DNA of 64,000 bases from assembly GCA_023144895.1 (NCBI GenBank), contig JAGLEV010000042.1, forward strand, positions 1 through 64,000. The letters are read 5' to 3'. The notes under the pieces were generated by a model that saw only the letters and a list, made by a program, of their open reading frames with translations, made no database searches and was not told the DNA's origin. The position numbers and the translations under genes were made by a program. Positions 57,372 through 64,000 of the stretch are shown here, piece by piece. This DNA comes from Thiotrichaceae bacterium. Lineage in GTDB: Bacteria; Pseudomonadota; Gammaproteobacteria; Thiotrichales; Thiotrichaceae. Position 1 is the first letter of the stretch; the number at the start of each line of letters is the position of its first letter.

Positions 57372-58364
57372 TTAGACCTTAGCTTCTTCAAGTTGTAGTA
57401 AGGCTTTGGTGAATTTTTTAGCATCAAAGACTTGTAGGTCATCAACTTGTTCACCCACGCCAATAAAGCGAATAGGAATATTGGTTTGTTCTGCAATTGC
57501 AAAGACGATCCCCCCTTTAGCAGTACCATCTAATTTGCTTAAAGTAATACCCGTTAACCCTAGTGCTTTATTAAATTCTTTGGCCTGTTGGAGTGCATTT
57601 TGTCCCATACTCGCATCAATGACTAACATGACTTCATGGGGTGCTGAGATGTCATGTTTTTGCATCACTCGCTTTACCTTTTTTAGTTCCTCCATCAAGT
57701 TGGTTTGTGTGTGTAATCGTCCAGCAGTATCTGCTAGCAGAATATCAATATTATTGGCTGCCGCTGATTCAACAGCATCATAAATAACTGAAGCACTATC
57801 TGCTCCTGTCTCTTGTGCAACCACAGCAATATCATTACGCGCTCCCCATGCTTGTAATTGTTCTACAGCGGCGGCTCTGAAAGTATCACCAGCAGCTAGC
57901 ATGACCGATTTTCCTTGCTGTTTGAATTGGTGTGCTAGCTTTCCTATCGTTGTTGTTTTTCCTGCACCATTAATACCAATCATAAGAATAACAAAAGGTT
58001 TTTTACCCTCAGTCTTTAATGGTATCGATACAGGTTTAAGGATATCACGCATTTTGTTTTCTAGTACGATCAATAATTCCGCAGCATTTTTTAGTTCACT
58101 ACGTCGGCTTTGTTGGGTGAGTTCATCAATGATTTTTTGAGTTGCTTCTATACCGACATCGGCCATTAATAGACGGGTTTCTAACTCCTCAAGAATTTCA
58201 TCATCAATTTGTTTCTTACCTAACAATAATGAGCCTACGCCATCTGTTAGGTTATTTCCTGTTTTAGATAATCCACTTTTTAGGCGCTGAAATAAGCCTT
58301 TTGGTTTTTCTTTTTCGCTAGCTTTTTCATTACTAAGGTTTTTTTTCTTTTCAAATCCAAACAT
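57372..58364 (-). CDS. ftsY: Signal recognition particle receptor FtsY
   Basis: Receptor that docks SRP-ribosome complexes at the membrane. The NG domain is complete: GINGAGKTTTIGKLA (G1), AGDTFRAAAVEQLQ, LLADTAGRLHT and KLDGTAKGG. The N-terminal A domain is only about 30 Lys/Glu-rich residues, much shorter than E. coli FtsY (497 residues total against 330 here). This short form is common outside the enterics. It heads ftsY-ftsE-ftsX and diverges from the M16 pair. Confidence 0.97.
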   Translation of the reverse strand: MFGFEKKKNLSNEKASEKEKPKGLFQRLKSGLSKTGNNLTDGVGSLLLGKKQIDDEILEELETRLLMADVGIEATQKIIDELTQQSRRSELKNAAELLIVLENKMRDILKPVSIPLKTEGKKPFVILMIGINGAGKTTTIGKLAHQFKQQGKSVMLAAGDTFRAAAVEQLQAWGARNDIAVVAQETGADSASVIYDAVESAAANNIDILLADTAGRLHTQTNLMEELKKVKRVMQKHDISAPHEVMLVIDASMGQNALQQAKEFNKALGLTGITLSKLDGTAKGGIVFAIAEQTNIPIRFIGVGEQVDDLQVFDAKKFTKALLQLEEAKV

Positions 58365-58518
58365 TGTCCAATCCAGTGGGTAAAAAATTATTGTTGCAAT
58401 TGATAGGCTTAGGGGTTGATAATTGAGCTCCTTGCTAATAAGGAACGGGGAGTCAATATAACTCTAAACTTTTCCCATTCCTAGTTACTGTACGCAACGA
58501 AGATTTCAGGAGATTCTA

Positions 58519-59955
58519 ATGATACTAACATCGATAAGTAACAGGGTTAATAAATACTTTTGGCTGAGTGTGCTTTCCATATTCCTGCTGCCAATATCCA
58601 CCAGCTTGGCACAAATAAAGACGCTAGATGTTGCTGATAAAACATTAGATAATGGTTTAAAAATACTGGTTCTAGAAGATTCTCGAGCGCCAGTTGCCGT
58701 TGTGCAACTATGGTACCGAGTGGGTACAAGTTATGAGCACGAAGGAATTACAGGTCTTTCACATGCACTTGAGCACTTGATGTTCAAAGGAACAAAAAGT
58801 CGTGCATCGGGAGAGTTTGAAAAAATACTCGCCGTTAATGGTGCGCGTAATAATGCTTTTACCTCACAAGATTATACTGCTTATTATGAAGTATTGGCGA
58901 GTGACCGACTAGATGTCGCCATGTCATTAGAAGCTGATCGTATGCGTAATTTGGTACTGGATGAAAAGGAATTCAAAAAAGAAATTGAGGTGGTTAAAGA
59001 AGAGCGTCGCTGGCGTACTGATGATAAGCCTAAGTCATTAACGCGTGAGCAATTTAATGCTGTAGCTTTTATGAATAGCCCTTATCGAGCACCCGTGATT
59101 GGCTGGATGGTTGATTTGGAAACGATGACGATTGATGATTTGCGTGATTGGTATAAAAAATGGTACTCACCTGATAATGCAACTTTAGTGGTTGTTGGCG
59201 ATGTTAAAAAAGATGAAGTCTTTGCAATGGCAGAGAAGTATTTTGGTGCTATTAAGAAAACCCCATTACCTATTGTTAAGTTGCGGACAGAAGTTGTTCA
59301 AAAAGGGGTGCGTAAATTATTGGTTAAAGCACCCGCTAAACTACCTTATTTAAGGATGGGCTTTAAAACACCTGGAGTGATTAATGCTGAAAAAAAATGG
59401 GAACCCTATGCTCTAGAGGTCTTATCTAATATTTTAGGCGGTAGCAATAGCTCAAGAGTGACTAAACGCTTAGTTCGTGGTAAGGGAATTGCTGCCTCAG
59501 CAGGTTCTTATTATAATGGTTTTGGTCGCTTGCCTGATTTGTTTATTCTTTCTGGTACACCCAGTAAGGGGACAACGCTTGATCAATTACAATCTGAATT
59601 AATTGCTCAAATTAAAGATTTACAAACTCACTTGGTTTCTGAAAAAGAGCTGAAACGGGTGAAGGCACAAGTCGTGGCTAGTGAGGTTTATGAGCGCGAT
59701 TCTATTGAAAACTTAGCGAGTATTCTAGGTTCCTTTGAATCGGTTGGTATTGGTTACAAGGAAGTGGATAATTACTTGCCAGCTATTCTCAGTGTCACCA
59801 CAGAGCAGGTAATGGCAGTGGCAAAAAAGTATTTGGTTGAAGATCAATTAACCATTGCACACCTACAACCACAGGCTTTAGTGGTGGAAACAGTAACAGA
59901 AAATAAAAAATCTAAATCAGCAACAACGGTTGCTAAAACGGGTGGGAGTAAGTAA
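58519..59955 (+). CDS. M16 family zinc peptidase, catalytic subunit
   Basis: Periplasmic insulinase-type metallopeptidase. A signal peptide (cleavage near SLA-QI) is followed by the inverted zinc motif HxxEH in LSHALEHLMFKGT (about 84) with its distal Glu in VKEERRW. ARNNAFTSQDYTAYYE is typical. 478 residues, half-size, needing a partner. GGAGA lies before the ATG. It is divergent from ftsY as in Pseudomonas and relatives, and the partner gene follows after two bases. Confidence 0.93.
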   Translation: MILTSISNRVNKYFWLSVLSIFLLPISTSLAQIKTLDVADKTLDNGLKILVLEDSRAPVAVVQLWYRVGTSYEHEGITGLSHALEHLMFKGTKSRASGEFEKILAVNGARNNAFTSQDYTAYYEVLASDRLDVAMSLEADRMRNLVLDEKEFKKEIEVVKEERRWRTDDKPKSLTREQFNAVAFMNSPYRAPVIGWMVDLETMTIDDLRDWYKKWYSPDNATLVVVGDVKKDEVFAMAEKYFGAIKKTPLPIVKLRTEVVQKGVRKLLVKAPAKLPYLRMGFKTPGVINAEKKWEPYALEVLSNILGGSNSSRVTKRLVRGKGIAASAGSYYNGFGRLPDLFILSGTPSKGTTLDQLQSELIAQIKDLQTHLVSEKELKRVKAQVVASEVYERDSIENLASILGSFESVGIGYKEVDNYLPAILSVTTEQVMAVAKKYLVEDQLTIAHLQPQALVVETVTENKKSKSATTVAKTGGSK

Positions 59956-59957
59956 GT

Positions 59958-61268
59958 ATGTTTAAACACATCGTAGTGGCTGTATTATTATCATTATGGA
60001 TAGCCAATGTTAGTCAAGCAGCACCTAAAATAGAGCACTGGAAAACGAGTAATGGTTTGAGTGTTTATTATGTTTCTGCACCAAGTTTGCCAATGTTAGA
60101 TATGGAGCTGGTTTTTGCGGGTGGCAGTGTGCGTGATGGCGCTAAGTCGGGTGTTTCTTTATTAACAGCAGCGTTACTGAATAAAGGGGCTGATGGGCTA
60201 ACGGCTGATCAGGTGGCTGAAGCCTTTGAGGATGTTGGTGCAACATTCTCCGCATCATCCAATATGGAGCGTTCTTCTATCAGTTTACGCACTGTAACTT
60301 TTGTTGAAGAAATGGAGTCTGCCTTACAAACTTGGTTGAAAGTTGTGGGTAAACCTGAATTTCCAGAGCAAGACTTTAAACGTACTAAAAAACAAGCGCT
60401 CATTGGCTTGCAAGCTCAAAAGCAAAAGCCAGGCTCTATTGCTGAAAAAGCCTTTTACAAAGCACTTTATGGTGATCATCCTTATGGGGTGTCAGGATCA
60501 GGAACTGAGGCAACAATTAATGCGATGACTGTGCCTGATTTAAAGGCTTATTATCAGCAATACTATGTGGCAAAAAATGGCATGTTGGCAATGGTCGGTG
60601 CTATTGACCGTAAACAAGCTGAAGTGCTGGCAGAACGTGTATCAAAAGTATTAAAAGTGGGCACCAAGGCAGCAGCAGTTCCAGAGGTTAAGCCTTTAAC
60701 TCAATCAAAGACTGTACGTGTTGACTTCCCGTCAAGCCAGTCTCATGTTTATATTGGTCAGATAGGTAATAAGCGAGGAGATGCAGACTACTATAGTCTT
60801 TACCTTGGTAATCATGTATTAGGTGGTGGTGGTTTCACTTCACGCTTAATGAAAGAAGTCCGTGTTAAACGTGGCTTATCATACAGTGTCTACAGTTACT
60901 TTATGCCTCAAGGTCAATTAGGACCTTATATTTTAGGTCTTCAAACAAAGAATAAGAACTTAGATGAAGCCATTAAAGTGGCTCGTGAAGTTTTGATTGA
61001 TTTTGTTGAAAAGGGTCCTAGTGATGAGGAAATAAAACAATCAAAACAAAGTATTACGGGTGGGTTTCCATTGCGTACAGCGAGTAATGCCAATATCATC
61101 AGTTATATTTCAATGATTGGCTTTTATGGCTTGTCGCTAAATTACTTGGAGGAATTTTCTCCTAAAATAGAGAAACTCTCTCGTGAGCAAGTGGTTGATG
61201 CTTTTAAACGCAGAGTGCAGCCCGATAAGATGGTGACGATTGTTGTTGGTGGCAAAAAGAAGTCCTAA
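59958..61268 (+). CDS. M16 family peptidase, non-catalytic partner
   Basis: Paralogue of the preceding gene product. It has a signal peptide (cleavage near SQA-AP) and the two-domain M16 fold, but at the place of HxxEH it reads SGVSLLTAALLNKG, with no zinc ligands. The C-terminal half keeps the substrate-grip RLMKEVRVKRGLSYSVYSY. 436 residues. It most likely forms a heterodimer with the catalytic subunit, like other paired bacterial M16 proteins. Substrate unknown. Confidence 0.93.
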   Translation: MFKHIVVAVLLSLWIANVSQAAPKIEHWKTSNGLSVYYVSAPSLPMLDMELVFAGGSVRDGAKSGVSLLTAALLNKGADGLTADQVAEAFEDVGATFSASSNMERSSISLRTVTFVEEMESALQTWLKVVGKPEFPEQDFKRTKKQALIGLQAQKQKPGSIAEKAFYKALYGDHPYGVSGSGTEATINAMTVPDLKAYYQQYYVAKNGMLAMVGAIDRKQAEVLAERVSKVLKVGTKAAAVPEVKPLTQSKTVRVDFPSSQSHVYIGQIGNKRGDADYYSLYLGNHVLGGGGFTSRLMKEVRVKRGLSYSVYSYFMPQGQLGPYILGLQTKNKNLDEAIKVAREVLIDFVEKGPSDEEIKQSKQSITGGFPLRTASNANIISYISMIGFYGLSLNYLEEFSPKIEKLSREQVVDAFKRRVQPDKMVTIVVGGKKKS

Positions 61269-61791
61269 TTTAGTGTTAGCTGAACGAGCTTTAATCTGTC
61301 AATAGAGTCACTATAACCCATTGATAGTCTTTTATTGATAGAGAAGCTCTGTTCTATTTTAAAGCGATTGTAGTGATGTATAATTAACCACTTGTAAGCT
61401 AAAGTTATGAAAATCCCATTTTCTTAACTACAATAGTCTTAGCTAATCACCAAAATATAGAGTGTAATTAATGATCTTGTTTGGTGGTGTGTGAGTGGGG
61501 GGGTGTTCTTAACTAATTAATAACCTTGGTTTAGGTGAACTGTGTATTTTCTAGCCAGTGGTTTGTAGAGTGAAGCTGTGGATTGATTCCCAGTCAAATA
61601 AGTAGAGATGCCTTCTTGGAAGTGAATGGTGAATTATTTATTCAGCCATCCCCATTACTTAAACTAATCACTGTAGCCTGGCTCAGATTTCAATAAAAAT
61701 ACAGAGCAAATTCTGTACTGTATTTGTAGTGACTGATTTTTCAGGTCGACCCCAAGGTATATATATGCGTCCTTTAAGGCTAGTATCTAAT
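61269..61791. other. Long intergenic region upstream of pgi
   Basis: No gene is supported in about 520 bp. Noted inside: a G7 run at 61497-61503, rare in such AT-rich DNA, and a dyad AAATACAG (61697-61704) with CTGTATTT (61718-61725) about 65 bp before the pgi start, with an alternative internal pairing ACAGA/TCTGT. No clear promoter or terminator is seen. Confidence 0.45.
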
Positions 61792-63450
61792 ATGAAATCC
61801 ACACTCAATAGCAGCCCAGCTTGGTTAGCTTTGATACATCATCATCGAGATATGCAATCAAAGCATATGATGACTTTGTTTGATAAGAATCCTAATCGGT
61901 TTAATGACTTTACATTGGAATTTGAAGGGATATTATTAGATTATTCAAAGAATATTATTACTGATAAAACTTTGAAACTATTAATTAAATTAGTAAAGCA
62001 ACAGGGTGTGGAGCAATTTCGTGATGCCATGTTTGCTGGTGAACGTATTAACAATACAGAGAATCGAGCCGTTCTTCATACTGCATTGCGTAATCGATCT
62101 AAATCCCCCGTTTATGTTGATAATCAAGATATAATGCCAGCAGTACATGCTGAATTAGAAAAAATGCGTATTTTCACAGATAAAGTACGTTCTGGTGAGT
62201 GGAAGGGGCTTTCAGGAAAAGCAATTACAGATATCGTTAATATTGGTATTGGTGGCTCTGACCTAGGGCCGCAAACGGTGTGTTGTGCATTAGCCCCTTA
62301 TGCATCGAATCTTGATGTGCATTTTGTTTCTAATGTTGATGGTATGCATATTGAAAATTGCTTGAAAAAACTTAATCCAGAGACAACATTATTTATTGTT
62401 GCCTCTAAAACCTTTACTACTCAAGAAACAATTACCAATGCTGAGACAGCAAAGCGGTGGTTCTTAGGGCATGAGAATGTTATTGAGAGTGATGTTGCCA
62501 AGCATTTTGTTGCTGTATCAACCAATGATAAGGAAGTGTCTAAATTTGGTATTGATTTAGATAATATGTTTGAGTTTTGGGATTGGGTGGGTGGGCGCTA
62601 TTCATTATGGTCAACTATCGGTATTTCCATTGCTCTTTATGTAGGAATGGATCGCTTTATTGAATTACTTGAAGGTGCTGAGGCAATGGATAAGCATTTT
62701 CAAGAAGCACCACTAGAAGAGAACATGCCCGTTATTTTAGCAATGATTGGTGTTTGGTATGGTAACTTTTTTGGTGCAGAATCTAGTGCAATTCTGCCTT
62801 ATGATCATCATTTACAGTTTTTACCTGCTTATCTTGAGCAGGCTGATATGGAAAGCAATGGTAAATCTGTTGATCGTGATGGCAAAGAGACAACCTATTC
62901 TACAGGAAAGGTTATTTGGGGTACTGAAGGTATTAATGGACAACATGCTTTCTATCAATTATTACACCAAGGAACTCGTTTAATTCCAACCGATTTTATT
63001 GCTTCAATTCGTTCTCATTCAAAACTATCCAATCATAGCAATATTTTGGCTTCTAACTTTATTGCACAAACAGAAGCATTGATGCGTGGACGAAATATGA
63101 AAGAAACACGTTTACAATTGCGTAATGCAGGGGTTGAGCTAAAGGAAATAGAAGCCCATTTACCACATATGACGTTTCGTGGTAATCAACCTAGTAATTC
63201 AATTGTTTTGGATTCTTTAACACCCCGTTCATTGGGTTCATTGCTAGCACTTTATGAGCATAAGATTTTTGTACAAGGTGCTATTTGGAATCTTAACTCT
63301 TATGATCAGTGGGGAGTGGAGCTGGGTAAGAAATTAGCTCGCAATATTCTGGATGAATTAGAGTCAGATAAATCACTCTATGAGCATGATAACTCAACGG
63401 ATGGTTTGCTTAATTGGTTCTTAGATCGTCGAAATAAAGATAAAGAATAA
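61792..63450 (+). CDS. pgi: Glucose-6-phosphate isomerase
   Basis: Interconverts glucose 6-phosphate and fructose 6-phosphate. Signatures [16 protein letters not shown] and VVEL-type [20 protein letters not shown] are present, with the substrate-binding [10 protein letters not shown] and SKTFTTQET, and catalytic Glu in MESNGK and His in GTNGQHAF-type [14 protein letters not shown]. 552 residues from ATG 61792, as in E. coli (549). Two more in-frame starts exist upstream: ATG 61765, with AAGG nearby, and GTG 61729. They would add 9 or 21 residues not seen in relatives. Confidence 0.96.
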   Translation: MKSTLNSSPAWLALIHHHRDMQSKHMMTLFDKNPNRFNDFTLEFEGILLDYSKNIITDKTLKLLIKLVKQQGVEQFRDAMFAGERINNTENRAVLHTALRNRSKSPVYVDNQDIMPAVHAELEKMRIFTDKVRSGEWKGLSGKAITDIVNIGIGGSDLGPQTVCCALAPYASNLDVHFVSNVDGMHIENCLKKLNPETTLFIVASKTFTTQETITNAETAKRWFLGHENVIESDVAKHFVAVSTNDKEVSKFGIDLDNMFEFWDWVGGRYSLWSTIGISIALYVGMDRFIELLEGAEAMDKHFQEAPLEENMPVILAMIGVWYGNFFGAESSAILPYDHHLQFLPAYLEQADMESNGKSVDRDGKETTYSTGKVIWGTEGINGQHAFYQLLHQGTRLIPTDFIASIRSHSKLSNHSNILASNFIAQTEALMRGRNMKETRLQLRNAGVELKEIEAHLPHMTFRGNQPSNSIVLDSLTPRSLGSLLALYEHKIFVQGAIWNLNSYDQWGVELGKKLARNILDELESDKSLYEHDNSTDGLLNWFLDRRNKDKE

Positions 63451-63460
63451 TGTAGCGATA

Positions 63461-63488
63461 GAAAAGCCACACTCTGTGGCTTTTCTTT
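63461..63488. terminator. Bidirectional rho-independent terminator after pgi
   Basis: GAAAAGCCAC (63461-63470) and GTGGCTTTTC (63476-63485) form a perfect 10-bp stem with a five-base loop and T-runs on both strands, between the convergent pgi and small-ORF genes. Confidence 0.87.
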
Positions 63489-63523
63489 AAGTGATTAAAT
63501 GATCACTTGTCAGAAGTGGGTCA

Positions 63524-63715
63524 TTACTTCCAGAAATTAGCTTCTTTTGAAGCCATTTCACGAACTTCAGAAGCAAGCTCTTGATAGCGTTGACGGTATT
63601 CTTTACCTTCACCAATATAATAATCTTCAGCTTCAAATTTACCTGCTTGTTCATCAGCAATAAACTTAGACTGCATTTCTAGCATTTCTTTAATCAATTC
63701 AGCTTTAGTACTCAT
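63524..63715 (-). CDS. Small helical protein, function unknown
   Basis: Unrecognised 63-residue protein, charged and probably two helices (AELIKEMLEMQSKFIADEQ and YRQRYQELASEVREMASKE) around a short loop with an aromatic patch (AEDYYIG). GGAGAAC lies just before the ATG, supporting expression. It lies upstream on the pgi side of the DsrC-family gene and on the same strand, 88 bp behind it, so the two may be co-transcribed. I recall similar small proteins in sulfur-oxidising bacteria, but this is not firm. Confidence 0.75.
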   Translation of the reverse strand: MSTKAELIKEMLEMQSKFIADEQAGKFEAEDYYIGEGKEYRQRYQELASEVREMASKEANFWK

Positions 63716-63803
63716 AATGAGTTCTCCATACGTAATACAATAATCTTGCCCTAAATATACCGATTTCTACGTGAGTAAGGTATACCCCATTAGGGTAGTG
63801 AAA

Positions 63804-64000
63804 TTAATAGCCACCTTTGCGGGTCGTTGCAGGTAGTCCTGCTACTTTCAAGCCTTGTTTACTCGGTGCGCCAGGGAATAAACGGTAGAGATCTTTACTC
63901 TTTAGCTTCTCACCCCAAACCTTAGACATGTGTTTAGTAATAAAACGTTCCATTGGCTGATTGCCAGCGTTATTAATATATTCATCACGTAAGAATTCAA
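63804..64000 (-). CDS. DsrC/TusE-family protein, C-terminal part (cut by window edge)
   Basis: The visible 64 residues include LRDEYINNAGNQPMERFITK and LYRLFPGAPSKQGLKVAGLP, ending ATTRKGGY. This follows the C-terminal half of DsrC/TusE proteins ([26 protein letters not shown] type, from memory). The two functional cysteines are both absent: KQGL stands for KQAC, and KGGY for the GCV end. DsrC-like paralogues lacking cysteines are known in sulfur oxidisers with unclear, perhaps regulatory, roles. The 5' end lies beyond the window. Confidence 0.8.
   Translation of the reverse strand, partial: EFLRDEYINNAGNQPMERFITKHMSKVWGEKLKSKDLYRLFPGAPSKQGLKVAGLPATTRKGGY

Noticed and set aside
57406-57783. 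125-codon plus-strand ORF inside ftsY
   Set aside because: Shadow of a highly conserved G domain on the other strand, with no ribosome-binding site.

Overview
This window is a stretch of chromosome from an AT-rich gammaproteobacterium (about 40% G+C by eye, not calculated). The conserved gene neighbourhoods are gammaproteobacterial: initiator tRNA-rimP-nusA-infB-rbfA-truB, mltD divergent from yafS-rnhA-dnaQ, ftsY-ftsE-ftsX divergent from a pair of M16 peptidases, yciB-yciI beside yciO, and rplU-rpmA-obgE. RlmG, UbiC, FabA, LptFG and YgfZ agree with this. A cysteine-free DsrC/TusE-family protein cut by the right edge hints at sulfur metabolism, but genus and order cannot be fixed from sequence reading alone.

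Layout. 0-4.5 kb: a wza-wzb-wzc type exopolysaccharide export and tyrosine-phosphorylation trio, preceded by a decayed duplicate of the start of wza. 4.5-9 kb: ispB divergent from rplU-rpmA (with a consensus sigma-70 promoter), then obgE-proB. 9-12 kb: an unrecognised lipoprotein with a lysozyme-like motif, a small secreted protein, rlmG and a cold-shock gene. 12-22 kb: hrpA, ygfZ, a periplasmic parvulin, yciI-yciB, yciO and a membrane-bound nucleotide-sugar dehydratase. 22-23.3 kb: a gene-free, decayed stretch holding the 3' remnant of an ABC-2 permease and possibly another broken ORF. 23.3-27.8 kb: dnaQ, rnhA, yafS-like, a lytic transglycosylase with an unusual Lys/Arg repeat linker, a folate enzyme and a small acidic protein. 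28.6-35 kb: tRNA-fMet and the nusA-infB operon. 35-38.4 kb: trpS-scpA-scpB-ubiC, linked by overlapping ends. 38-41.3 kb: a HAD protein, a Cu/Zn-efflux-type permease and an unknown membrane protein. 41.3-46 kb: an lpxL-like gene with lptF-lptG, a CHCC zinc-finger protein and ilvE. 46-55.5 kb: ybiT, a Deg-type protease, a DUF3549 protein, a ferredoxin, ubiA, fabA, a PCu(A)C copper chaperone, murJ and an ankyrin protein. 55.6-64 kb: ftsX, ftsE, ftsY, two M16 peptidases, pgi, a small ORF and the DsrC-like fragment.

The genes serve mainly information processing (translation initiation, tRNA and rRNA modification, replication proofreading, chromosome segregation) and envelope construction (lipid II flipping, lipid A acylation, LPS transport, exopolysaccharide export, cell division), with quinone synthesis (ispB, ubiC, ubiA) spread over three loci. 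I found no CRISPR array, rRNA, intact transposon, prophage or obvious defence island, and I do not see a clear undescribed multi-gene system. The items most worth following up are the decayed loci (332-466 and 22522-23302), the paired dyads at 12215-12311, the cationic repeat linker of the transglycosylase, the lysozyme-like lipoprotein and the cysteine-less DsrC-family protein.
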